Shown: positions 43,299 through 52,172 of the stretch, in pieces
Layout of the letters: each line of letters starts with the position of its first letter
How positions within the stretch are numbered: the first letter of the stretch is position 1
Program-made: the position numbers and the translations under genes
Source: Pseudomonas sp. v388
GTDB lineage: Bacteria > Pseudomonadota > Gammaproteobacteria > Pseudomonadales > Pseudomonadaceae
Assembly: GCF_003935425.1 (NCBI RefSeq)
Contig: NZ_RHQN01000001.1
Span: 855,654-919,653, forward strand
Direction: 5' to 3'
DNA length: 64,000 nucleotides
Notes under the pieces: model-generated
Told to the model about the DNA's origin: nothing
What the model saw: the letters and a program-made list of their open reading frames with translations, nothing else
Database searches by the model: none

Positions 43299-44891
43299 AT
43301 GATTAGCGCCGCTGTCAAAACCCAGAAGGGAGAGAGTTTTAATCAGACGGCCAGCGAGCTGACTCATCTGCCGGTATTTGGGTCTGCGCAGGTTCCACTG
43401 CTTCAGTTACCCCCCACGACGCTTCAGCCCACCATGTCGCAGGTCAACCGCCGCAAGGTGCTGTTCGTGACCTCCGAACTGGCCGACCTGGTCAAGACCG
43501 GCGGCCTGGGTGATGTATCCGCTGCCCTGCCCCGCGCCATGCGCCATCTGCATGATGTCCGGGTGCTGATTCCTGGTTATCCGCAAGTGCTCAACAGCGG
43601 CAACCCGATCCACATCATCAGCGAGCTGGGTGGTTATGCCGCGCTGCCGTCGTGCAAGATCGGACGCATGGACATGAAGGACGGCCTGGTCATTTACGTC
43701 CTGATCTGCCCTGAACTCTACGAGCGCGAAGGCACGCCCTATGCCGATTCCCATGGTCGCGACTGGTCGGATAACCATATCCGCTTCGCTCGCCTGGGCC
43801 TGGCAGCAGCGGACTTCGCTGCCGGTGCGGTCAAGAGCCAATGGTGCCCGGAGCTGGTTCACGCCCACGACTGGCCGGCCGGCCTGGCGCCTGCCTACAT
43901 GCGCTGGCGCGGGCAGACCACGCCGACCATCTTCACCATCCACAATCTGGCGTATCAAGGCACGGTGAGTACCGCCTCCAGCGTCGAGTTGGGCATTCCC
44001 GACGAAGCGCTGTCCGCCGAGGGCATGGAATTCTACGGCAAGCTGTCGTTCATCAAGGCCGGCATGGCCTATGCCAGCCACATCACCACGGTCAGCGCCA
44101 CCTACGCACGGGAAATCACCACCCCGGCTTTCGGTTGCGGCCTGGAAGGTTTCCTGCAGAGCAAGGCCGAGCAAGGCAAGCTCAGCGGCATTCCCAACGG
44201 TATCGACGCCAGCTGGGATGCGTCCACCGATGAACACCTGATCTGCCACTTCGCCCCTAACGAGTGGCTGCGCAAGGAAATCAATGCCGACCACGTGCGC
44301 GAGCTGTTTGAACTGGAACCGTCGAACGGCCCGCTGTTCGCCGTGGTTTCACGCCTGGTGTACCAGAAGGGTCTGGACCTGACCATTGGCGTGGCCGAGC
44401 ACATCGTCAACAACGGCGGTCAGATTGCGATCATCGGTCGCGGTGAGCCGGAAGAGGAAGACGCCATGCGCGCCCTGGCGGCCCGCTTCCCCGGCAAGAT
44501 CGGCGTGCGGGTCGGCTTCAATGAAACCGACGCGCGCCGCATGTTCGCCGGCAGCGATTTTTTGCTGATGCCTTCACGCTACGAACCCTGCGGCCTGAGC
44601 CAGATGTACGCGCAGCGTTTCGGTTCGTTGCCGGTTGCGCGCAACACCGGCGGCCTGGCCGACACCATCGAAGACGGCGTGACCGGTTTTCTGTTCGACG
44701 AATCCACTGTGGAGAGCTACACCGAAGCCTTGAACCGGGCGTTCCAGGTGTTCGCTCACCCGGAACTGCTCAACGCCATGCGCTGCCGTGCCATGGCGGC
44801 ACCGTTCAACTGGCATCAGGCTGTGGAGCCCTATGCAGAGCTGTATCAGGACCTGTTAAAGAAGACCACGGGCGTTTCGATTCATTATTGA
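43299..44891 (+). CDS. glgA: glycogen synthase (ADP-glucose type)
   Basis: Extends alpha-1,4-glucan from ADP-glucose (GT5 family). The 530-residue protein has a ~45-residue N-terminal extension before the catalytic start KVLFVTSELADLVKTGGLGDVSAALP (KTGGLGDV is the ADP-binding loop), then VHAHDWPAGLAP and, in the second Rossmann fold, VVSRLVYQKGLDL, FLLMPSRYEPCGLSQMYAQ and ARNTGGLADTI. The start is supported by GGGAG upstream. It opens the long operon glgA-treZ-malQ-treY-DUF2934-glgX and supplies the glucan that TreY and GlgX process. Confidence 0.93.
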   Translation: MISAAVKTQKGESFNQTASELTHLPVFGSAQVPLLQLPPTTLQPTMSQVNRRKVLFVTSELADLVKTGGLGDVSAALPRAMRHLHDVRVLIPGYPQVLNSGNPIHIISELGGYAALPSCKIGRMDMKDGLVIYVLICPELYEREGTPYADSHGRDWSDNHIRFARLGLAAADFAAGAVKSQWCPELVHAHDWPAGLAPAYMRWRGQTTPTIFTIHNLAYQGTVSTASSVELGIPDEALSAEGMEFYGKLSFIKAGMAYASHITTVSATYAREITTPAFGCGLEGFLQSKAEQGKLSGIPNGIDASWDASTDEHLICHFAPNEWLRKEINADHVRELFELEPSNGPLFAVVSRLVYQKGLDLTIGVAEHIVNNGGQIAIIGRGEPEEEDAMRALAARFPGKIGVRVGFNETDARRMFAGSDFLLMPSRYEPCGLSQMYAQRFGSLPVARNTGGLADTIEDGVTGFLFDESTVESYTEALNRAFQVFAHPELLNAMRCRAMAAPFNWHQAVEPYAELYQDLLKKTTGVSIHY

Positions 44892-44909
44892 GGACTAAGG
44901 GGTTTATGG

Positions 44910-46724
44910 ATGCCGCTGCGTAAAGAAGAAACCTGGCGTCACGGCGCAGTTTTGCTGGACCCTGAACACACCCGATTCGTCCTCTGGGCACCGGATGCCT
45001 ACTACGTAAGTGTCGAACTGGAGCAGGGTCAGTCACTGGCCATGCTCCCCCAGCAGGACGGCTGGTTCATCCTCGAAGCCCGCTGTCCGGCTGGCACTCG
45101 ATACCGCTTCAACATCGACGGCGAGCTGGAGGTCCCTGACCCGGCCTCCCGAGCGCAGGTCGATGACGTTCACTCCCACAGCATCGTGGTCGATCCCCTT
45201 GCCTACCAGTGGCAGAACCCTGCCTGGCAAGGCCGACCCTGGCATGAAGCGGTGATCTATGAGCTGCATGTCGGCACACTCGGCGGCTACGCGGCCGTGG
45301 AAAGCCACTTGCAGCGCCTCGCCGAGCTGGGCGTGACCGCCATCGAACTGATGCCGCTGGCACAGTTTCCCGGCGACCGCAATTGGGGCTACGACGGTGT
45401 GCTGCCCTACGCACCGCAGTCGTCGTATGGCACTCCCGAACAACTCAAGCACCTGATCGATACCGCCCACGGCCTGGGCCTTTGCGTGATCCTCGACGTG
45501 GTCTACAACCACTTCGGGCCGGATGGCAATTATCTGGGGCGTTACGCCAAAGGCTTCTTCCGCAGCGACCTGCACACGCCTTGGGGTGATGCCATTGATT
45601 TCCGGCGCAAGGAAGTGCGCAGTTATTTCATCGACAACGCCCTGATGTGGTTGCTCGAATACCGGTTTGACGGGTTGCGCATGGACGCGGTACACGCCAT
45701 CCGCGATGAGACCTTCCTGCCGGAATTCGCCGCCCGGGTGCGCGAGCATATCGACCCGCAACGCCACGTCTGGCTGAACCTGGAGAACGAGTTCAATCAG
45801 GCGAACCTGCTGCAGAAAGGGTTCGATGCCCAGTGGAACGACGACGGCCACAACACGTTGCACGTGCTGCTGACCGGGGAAACCGATGCGTACTATTCGG
45901 ATTTCGCTCAGGAACCGACGCAAAAGCTGGCACGCTTGCTCAGCCAGGGATTCGTCTATCAAGGCGAAGCGACCCGCCATGGCCATGCCCGCGGCGAGGC
46001 CAGCGGGCATCTGCCGCCCAGTGCGTTCGTGCTGTTCCTGCAGAATCATGACCAGATCGGCAACCGCGCCTTCGGGGAGCGGCTCCCGGCCCTGTGCCCT
46101 GCCCCGGCGCTGCAGGCGGCGACGGCCCTGTTGCTGCTGTCGCCGATGATCCCGTTGATGTTCATGGGTGACGAATGGGCCGCCAGCGAGCCGTTCCTGT
46201 TTTTCACCAGCCATCACGGTGAACTGGCCGACGCGGTGCGTGAAGGCCGACGCAGCGAGTTTGCCGACTTCGCGGCGTTTGCCGACGAGAAGCGCCGCGA
46301 AACCATTCCCGACCCCAACGACGTGAAAACCTTCGAGGCGTCGCGCCCGGCCATCGACGCACTGGCGCTGGAAACCGACAAGGGCCTGGACCATCAGAGC
46401 TGGCTGGCGCTCTACCGTCGGCTGCTCGCTTTGCGCCATGAGGCGATCATCCCGCGGCTGCCCGGTGCGCACGCGCTGGGGGCCGAGGTGCTGGGTGAAG
46501 GCGCGGTCAGCGCTCGTTGGCGCATGGGCGATGGCAGCGTACTGCGGATCGACCTGAACCTGAGTGCGCAGCCGGTCACGGCCCCTGCCTGGGACGAGGC
46601 GACGCTGCTGTTCGCCAGCCAGGACAAATCAACCGAACTTTCCAGACAAGGCACTCTCAATGCCTATACGGCGATTGTCAGCCTGACCGCACGTGATGTT
46701 CTGGAGAAACGGGATGAGCAATGA
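44910..46724 (+). CDS. treZ: malto-oligosyltrehalose trehalohydrolase
   Basis: Cleaves trehalose from the end of maltooligosyltrehalose. The 604-residue GH13 enzyme has an N-terminal E-set domain (residues ~10-95, VLWAPDAYYVSVEL), then a TIM barrel with AVIYELHVGTLGGY, VVYNHFGPDGNYLG, GLRMDAVHAI (nucleophile Asp), NLENEFNQ (acid Glu) and LQNHDQIGNRA. The ATG at 44910 overlaps no ribosome conflict; AAGGGG lies upstream. Its end overlaps the malQ start by 11 bp. It pairs with treY two genes on to make trehalose from glycogen. Confidence 0.93.
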   Translation: MPLRKEETWRHGAVLLDPEHTRFVLWAPDAYYVSVELEQGQSLAMLPQQDGWFILEARCPAGTRYRFNIDGELEVPDPASRAQVDDVHSHSIVVDPLAYQWQNPAWQGRPWHEAVIYELHVGTLGGYAAVESHLQRLAELGVTAIELMPLAQFPGDRNWGYDGVLPYAPQSSYGTPEQLKHLIDTAHGLGLCVILDVVYNHFGPDGNYLGRYAKGFFRSDLHTPWGDAIDFRRKEVRSYFIDNALMWLLEYRFDGLRMDAVHAIRDETFLPEFAARVREHIDPQRHVWLNLENEFNQANLLQKGFDAQWNDDGHNTLHVLLTGETDAYYSDFAQEPTQKLARLLSQGFVYQGEATRHGHARGEASGHLPPSAFVLFLQNHDQIGNRAFGERLPALCPAPALQAATALLLLSPMIPLMFMGDEWAASEPFLFFTSHHGELADAVREGRRSEFADFAAFADEKRRETIPDPNDVKTFEASRPAIDALALETDKGLDHQSWLALYRRLLALRHEAIIPRLPGAHALGAEVLGEGAVSARWRMGDGSVLRIDLNLSAQPVTAPAWDEATLLFASQDKSTELSRQGTLNAYTAIVSLTARDVLEKRDEQ

Positions 46725-48792
46725 ACAATTGGAGCGGCTGGCCACGGAAGTTGGCGTGTCGGTGCAATGGGTGGACGCCAATGCACGACCGCAGACGGTC
46801 AGCCCGGATGTATTGCGCAAGGTACTGGAGGCCCTCGGCTACCCGGCCGACGGCAGCGAAGCCATCGATGCCAGCCTGACGCGGCTCAACAACGAGCGGC
46901 ACGGGGCTGGCGCACCGCCGCTGCTGACCGCCGACGAAGGTCATAATCTGGACTTGTCGGAGTGGTTCGCGCCCGGCACGCCCTTCACCCTGCACCTGGA
47001 AGACGGTTCTTCCATGGATGCGCGGTTGACCGCGAGCGCCGAACTGCCGGGCCTGGCCCCGGCCGGTTATCAGCAGCTGGACATCGACGGCCAGCACCTG
47101 ACCATCGCGGTGGCACCGAAGACTTGCTTCAGCGTGGCCATGGCGACCGATGCCGCCAGGCCCCGCGCATGGGGCCTGACCGCGCAGCTGTACAGCCTGC
47201 GCCGTGAAGGTGACGGCGGGTTCGGCGATACCCAGGCACTGGAAAACCTGGTTCGCGCCGCAGGAGAACGTGGCGCGGATGCCTTGGGCATCAGCCCGAT
47301 CCACGCGATGTTCGCCAGCGATCCACAACGCTACAGCCCGTATTCGCCTTCCAGTCGCCTGTTTCTCAATGGCCTCTACGCCTCACCGGGCACCATCCTG
47401 GGCGAACGGTCCTGGCGGCAGGCCATTGAAGACGCCGGCATGGCCGAAGAATTCAAGCGCCTGGAACAGATGCCCTTGATCGACTGGCCCGCCGCGGCCG
47501 GCGGCAAGTGGAAAGTCCTGCATCGCCTGTATGAATCATTCAGCAGCGGCGGCCACCCGTTGTTCGAAGATTTCAACAGTTTCCGCCACAGCGGCGGCGA
47601 AGCCCTGGAAAACCACTGCCGCTTCGAAGCGCTGCGTGCCGAAAGCGCCGCAATGGGCATCAGCGACAACTGGCACGAATGGCCGGATGAACTCAAAGAT
47701 CCACGCAGTGAGGCCATCGACCGCTTCGCCGCCAGCCACAGCGAGCTGATCGGCTTCCACGCGTTCGCGCAGTGGCTGATCGCCCGAGGCATGGAGCGGG
47801 TGCAGGTGGCGGCGCGCAGCAGCGGAATGCGCATCGGCCTGATTGCCGATCTGGCAGTGGGCGCCGACGGCGCCGGCAGCCAGGCCTGGAGCCGCCAGGA
47901 TGAGCTGCTGTCGGCGCTCACCGTCGGCGCGCCACCGGACATCCTCAACCGTTCCGGGCAAAGCTGGGGCATTTCGGCCTTTTCGCCCGATGGGCTGAAA
48001 CGCAACGGTTTCCGCGCCTTCATCGAAATGCTGCGGGCCAACTTCGCCCATGCCGGCGGGCTGCGCATCGACCATGTGATGGGCCTGCAACGCCTGTGGG
48101 TCATTCCCATGGGTTCGCCGCCCAGCGAAGGCGCCTACCTGAATTTTCCCCTCGACGACATGCTGCGCCTGCTCAGCCTGGAGTCCTGGCGGCACAAGGC
48201 GATCGTGCTGGGTGAAGACCTCGGCACGGTGCCGGAAGGTCTGCATGAGAAGCTTTCCGAACGCAAAATGCTGGGCATGCGCGTGCTGTTGTTCGAACAG
48301 GAGAATGGCCAGTTCAAGCCGATTCTGGATTGGGCCGACGATGCCCTGGCCACCACCAGCACCCACGACCTGCCGACCCTGGCCGGCTGGCTCAGCGAGC
48401 TGGACATTGAATGGAACGCCCGCCTCGGCCATGTGGACGAACAAGCCGAGCGTCACTGGCGCCAAGAGCGCGCCCGGGAATTCGACGGCCTGCTTCGGGC
48501 ACTCAGCCAGAACAACGACAACCTGCCGGCCGACAGCGAAGACCTGCAGCAGATCATCGACGCCAGTATTCGCTACCTGGGGCATACCCGCGCGCCGCTG
48601 GTGCTGCTGCCGCTGGAAGATGCACTCGGTGTCCAGGAACAGGCCAACCTGCCGGGCACCATCGACAGCCACCCCAACTGGCGTCGCCGCCTGCCGGGCG
48701 ACAGTTCAACCCTACTTGACCATGAAGATGCCGCGCGACGACTGGAGCTGCTTTCCCAATCCCGGCTACAGGCTGCGGAGCGTGACCGATGA
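46714..48792 (+). CDS. malQ: 4-alpha-glucanotransferase (amylomaltase)
   Basis: Transfers maltosyl/oligoglucosyl units between glucans (GH77). The 692-residue protein has an N-terminal extension of about 140 residues, then AWGLTAQLYSLRREGDGGFGD and the catalytic motifs LRIDHVMGLQRLWVIP (Asp nucleophile), VLGEDLGTVPEG (Glu) and TTSTHDLPTLAGW (Asp). ATG 46714 follows GGAG and overlaps the treZ end. The last four bases form ATGA with treY. It likely remodels short glucans left by TreYZ and GlgX. Confidence 0.92.
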   Translation: MSNEQLERLATEVGVSVQWVDANARPQTVSPDVLRKVLEALGYPADGSEAIDASLTRLNNERHGAGAPPLLTADEGHNLDLSEWFAPGTPFTLHLEDGSSMDARLTASAELPGLAPAGYQQLDIDGQHLTIAVAPKTCFSVAMATDAARPRAWGLTAQLYSLRREGDGGFGDTQALENLVRAAGERGADALGISPIHAMFASDPQRYSPYSPSSRLFLNGLYASPGTILGERSWRQAIEDAGMAEEFKRLEQMPLIDWPAAAGGKWKVLHRLYESFSSGGHPLFEDFNSFRHSGGEALENHCRFEALRAESAAMGISDNWHEWPDELKDPRSEAIDRFAASHSELIGFHAFAQWLIARGMERVQVAARSSGMRIGLIADLAVGADGAGSQAWSRQDELLSALTVGAPPDILNRSGQSWGISAFSPDGLKRNGFRAFIEMLRANFAHAGGLRIDHVMGLQRLWVIPMGSPPSEGAYLNFPLDDMLRLLSLESWRHKAIVLGEDLGTVPEGLHEKLSERKMLGMRVLLFEQENGQFKPILDWADDALATTSTHDLPTLAGWLSELDIEWNARLGHVDEQAERHWRQERAREFDGLLRALSQNNDNLPADSEDLQQIIDASIRYLGHTRAPLVLLPLEDALGVQEQANLPGTIDSHPNWRRRLPGDSSTLLDHEDAARRLELLSQSRLQAAERDR

Positions 48793-51572
48793 ACACCTTT
48801 GTCCAACCCCTACGTGCCACGCAACGCCTGCAATTCCATAAAGACTTCACCCTCGATGACGCCGTCCCGCTGGTGCCGTATTTCGCCAGGCTGGGCATCA
48901 GCCATATCTACGCCTCGCCGTTGCTCAAGGCGCGGGCCGGCTCCATGCACGGCTATGACGTAGTCGACCCGACCCTCATCAACCCTGAACTGGGCGGTGA
49001 GCCGGCGTTGCGCAGGCTGGTCGCGGCGCTGCGCGAGCACCGCATGGGCCTGATCCTGGACATCGTGTCCAATCACATGGCAGTCGGCGGCGCCGACAAT
49101 CCGTGGTGGCTGGACCTGCTGGAATGGGGCCGACGCAGCCCCTATGCGGACTTCTTCGATATCCAGTGGAACTCCCCCGACCCGCTGCTTGAGGGCCAAC
49201 TGTTGTTGCCGTTCCTGAGCAGCGATTACGGCACCGTCCTGCAAGCAGGGGAAATCCCCTTGCGCTTCGATGCCGAGCACGGCGCGTTCTACATCGAGCA
49301 CTACCAGCACCACTTCCCGGTGTGCCCGACCAGTTACGGCCCGCTGCTGCACCTGATCGGCCATCCACAGTTGACCGAGCTGGGCCAGCGATTCTCGGCG
49401 CTGGAGCAATACCCCCAAGCCTACGAACGCGCACGGCAGGCCAAGGCCGAGTTGGCCGAGCGCGCCAAGGACGCCGATATTCGCGCGGCAATCGAGGCCG
49501 GCTTGAGCCACTTCGATTCGAGCCAGCCGGAAGGCTTCGAGCGCCTGCACCAGTTGCTGGAGCGCCAGCACTATCGTCTGGCCAGCTGGCGCACGGCCGG
49601 CGACGACATCAACTGGCGGCGGTTCTTCGACATCAACGAGCTGGGCGGCCTGCGCGTCGAGCAGCCCAAGGTGTTCGAAGCGACCCATGGCAAGATTTTC
49701 GAGCTGATCAGCGAAGGTCTGGTGGACGGGCTGCGCATCGACCACATCGACGGCCTGGCGAACCCGCGCGGCTACGGTCGCAAGCTGCATCGCCGGGTGC
49801 AGAGCCTGCTGGCCCGGCGACCGGCCGATGCCCCGCTGGAGCACCTGCCGGTTTTCGTCGAGAAGATTCTCGGTCCGGATGAGCCGTTGCGTGAGGACTG
49901 GAGCGTGGACGGGACCACCGGCTACGAATTCATGAACCAGGTGTCACTGCTCCAGCACGACCCCAAAGGCCAGGCGCCACTGGGTGAGCTGTGGAGCCGG
50001 TTGAGCGAGCGCACCGCCGATTTCGATCAGGAGGTGCTGGTCGCCCGCGACCTGGTGCTGCACGGCACCCTGGCAGGCGATTTCGAAAACGTAGCACAGG
50101 CGCTGCTGCAAGTGGCGCGCAGTGACCTGATGAGCCGCGACCTGACTCTGGGCGCCATCCGCCGCGCGCTGCTGGCGCTGGTGGTCAACTTCCCGATCTA
50201 TCGCACTTACATCAGCGTCTGCGGCCGCTCCAGTGAAGACGAGCGCTTCTTCCAGCAAGCCATGGAAGGCGCCCGGGCCACGCTCAACGAGGGCGACTGG
50301 CCGGTGCTCGATTATCTGCAGCGCTGGCTGGGCGGCGAAGCCTGGCGCGATCTGCCTCGCGGTCGGCAACGCAAGCTGTACAAGAACGCGTGCGTGCGCT
50401 TCCAGCAACTGACCTCGCCGGTGGCTGCCAAGTCGGTGGAAGACACCGCGTTCTATCGCTCGGCGGTATTGCTGTCGCGCAACGATGTGGGCTTCCATCC
50501 GCAACATTTCAGTGCGCCGGTCGAGGACTTTCATGCCGCGTGTCTCAAGCGCCACGAGTCCTTCCCCGATAACCTGCTGGCCACCGCGACCCATGACCAC
50601 AAGCGCGGCGAAGACACCCGCACCCGCCTTGCCGTGCTCAGCGAATGCGCCGGCTGGTACGCCGAACAGGTCGAGCGCTGGCGTCAGTTGGCGATTGCGC
50701 TCAAGGGCGAGGAGCCGAGCATCAGCGCCGGTGACGAATTGATGTTGTACCAGGCGCTGCTGGGCAGCTGGCCGCTTGCGCTGGAAGGTGATGAGGCCCA
50801 TGAAGCTTATGCCCAGCGCATGGTCCAGTGGCAGGAAAAAGCCCTGCGCGAAGCCAAGCTGCAAAGCAGCTGGAGTGCGCCCAACCAGGCCTACGAAACC
50901 GCCTGCCGCGAATTTCTCCAGCGCCTGCTGCTGGCCCCCGAAGCGTCGGCATTGCGTCAGTCACTGGGTGCCACGGCTCATCGCATTGCCACGGCGGGCG
51001 CCCTCAACAGCCTGGCGCAAACCTTGCTACGCTTGACGGTGCCCGGTGTCCCGGATCTGTACCAGGGCACCGAGTTCTGGGACTTCAGCCTGGTCGATCC
51101 GGACAACCGGCGCCCGGTGGACTACGCAGCTCGCGAGCGCGCGTTGTCCGAAGAAGCCGAAGTGGGTGAGCTGCTGGCCGGTTGGCAGGATGGTCGCGTC
51201 AAACAGGCGGTGATTGCCCGGGTCCTGAACCTGCGGGCCAACCATCCGGCGCTGTTCGCTCGGGGCGACTACCTGCCGCTGGAAGTCACCGGCAGCCAGG
51301 CCGGGCACGTGGTGGCGTTCGCACGCCAATGGGAGCAAACGCAGGCCATCATCGTGGTGCCGCGCATTTGCAGTGAACTATTGGGCACCGCGCAAACTCC
51401 ATTCATCAACGCGGCCAACTGGGGCGACACACGTATCAAGGTGCCGTTCGCCGATTCCGGTTCAAGCTGGAACGGCCTGTTCACCGAAGTCGTAGACACA
51501 CACGACGGGGAAATTGCAGTAAGCGCAGTGCTCGAAAATTTTTCTGTGAACCTGCTTATTAAAACTAAGTAA
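48789..51572 (+). CDS. treY: malto-oligosyltrehalose synthase
   Basis: Isomerises the reducing-end alpha-1,4 bond of a maltodextrin to alpha-1,1, creating maltooligosyltrehalose for TreZ. The 927-residue GH13 enzyme contains SHIYASPLLKARAGSMHGYDVVDP compressed here as its family hallmark (ARAGSMHGYDVVDP), DIVSNHMAVGG, GLRIDHIDGLANP with the nucleophile Asp, and ATATHDHKRGEDTRTR. The start overlaps the malQ stop as ATGA. Length is within the Pseudomonas TreY range. Confidence 0.93.
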   Translation: MNTFVQPLRATQRLQFHKDFTLDDAVPLVPYFARLGISHIYASPLLKARAGSMHGYDVVDPTLINPELGGEPALRRLVAALREHRMGLILDIVSNHMAVGGADNPWWLDLLEWGRRSPYADFFDIQWNSPDPLLEGQLLLPFLSSDYGTVLQAGEIPLRFDAEHGAFYIEHYQHHFPVCPTSYGPLLHLIGHPQLTELGQRFSALEQYPQAYERARQAKAELAERAKDADIRAAIEAGLSHFDSSQPEGFERLHQLLERQHYRLASWRTAGDDINWRRFFDINELGGLRVEQPKVFEATHGKIFELISEGLVDGLRIDHIDGLANPRGYGRKLHRRVQSLLARRPADAPLEHLPVFVEKILGPDEPLREDWSVDGTTGYEFMNQVSLLQHDPKGQAPLGELWSRLSERTADFDQEVLVARDLVLHGTLAGDFENVAQALLQVARSDLMSRDLTLGAIRRALLALVVNFPIYRTYISVCGRSSEDERFFQQAMEGARATLNEGDWPVLDYLQRWLGGEAWRDLPRGRQRKLYKNACVRFQQLTSPVAAKSVEDTAFYRSAVLLSRNDVGFHPQHFSAPVEDFHAACLKRHESFPDNLLATATHDHKRGEDTRTRLAVLSECAGWYAEQVERWRQLAIALKGEEPSISAGDELMLYQALLGSWPLALEGDEAHEAYAQRMVQWQEKALREAKLQSSWSAPNQAYETACREFLQRLLLAPEASALRQSLGATAHRIATAGALNSLAQTLLRLTVPGVPDLYQGTEFWDFSLVDPDNRRPVDYAARERALSEEAEVGELLAGWQDGRVKQAVIARVLNLRANHPALFARGDYLPLEVTGSQAGHVVAFARQWEQTQAIIVVPRICSELLGTAQTPFINAANWGDTRIKVPFADSGSSWNGLFTEVVDTHDGEIAVSAVLENFSVNLLIKTK

Positions 51573-51589
51573 TACCTGGGAGTGTCGAG

Positions 51590-52012
51590 ATGAGTGCCGA
51601 CGAAAAAAGAATCCGCGAGTTTGCGTATCAAATATGGGAGTCGGAAGGTCAGCCTACCGGCCAGGAAGAACGGCATTGGGAAATGGCGCGCAAGCTGGCC
51701 GAGGCTGAGGCACTGGCTCCAGACAAGTCCACCGTGCGCAAGGCCAGCAAACCCAAGCTGCCGGCGGTAGACGGCAAGGCGCCCAAGGTGACCGCCAAAT
51801 CCGCACCGGCGCCCAAGCCTGCAGACCCGGCCAAGGCCAAGCCGGCGACCAAGCCTGCCGACGCTGCCAAAGCCAAACCGGCAGGTAACTCCGCTGCCAA
51901 GCCTGCTGCCCAGCCCAAGCCCAAGACCAAGGCGGCCTCCGCTGCCCCTGCCCAGGCTGAGCAACCGGCCAAGCCCGTCGCGAAAAAAACGAGCAAGCCA
52001 TCGGCTTCTTGA
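51590..52012 (+). CDS. DUF2934 protein with Ala/Lys/Pro-rich tail
   Basis: A 140-residue protein. Residues 1-45 are a DUF2934 domain (RIREFAYQIWESEGQPTGQE and HWEMARKLAE). The rest is a low-complexity basic tail of repeated PAKAKPA-like units, resembling histone H1-like tails that bind nucleic acid. It sits between treY and glgX and is found there in other pseudomonads. The role in glycogen/trehalose metabolism is unknown; osmotic-stress association is a guess from context. Confidence 0.85.
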   Translation: MSADEKRIREFAYQIWESEGQPTGQEERHWEMARKLAEAEALAPDKSTVRKASKPKLPAVDGKAPKVTAKSAPAPKPADPAKAKPATKPADAAKAKPAGNSAAKPAAQPKPKTKAASAAPAQAEQPAKPVAKKTSKPSAS

Positions 52013-52040
52013 AACTCTCGCGGCTGCGCACCTGTCCACT

Positions 52041-52096
52041 GCCGCAGGACCCACGCTAGTTCGCTACGTGGGCTGCGGCTCCCCAACTTTTTCTAC
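52041..52096 (+). terminator. terminator/attenuator-like hairpin before glgX
   Basis: Nested stems gccgca/tgcggc (52041-52046, 52074-52079) and cccacg/cgtggg (52050-52055, 52067-52072) are followed by tccccaactttttct. It could lower glgX expression relative to glgA-treY or start a new unit. Confidence 0.45.
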
Positions 52097-52172
52097 AGCA
52101 ATATTGAAGCCGTCCAAGCTTCGATAGCGGTTCTGGCCGCTCAGAAAAAACATTCGACGTCAGGAAGGCATC

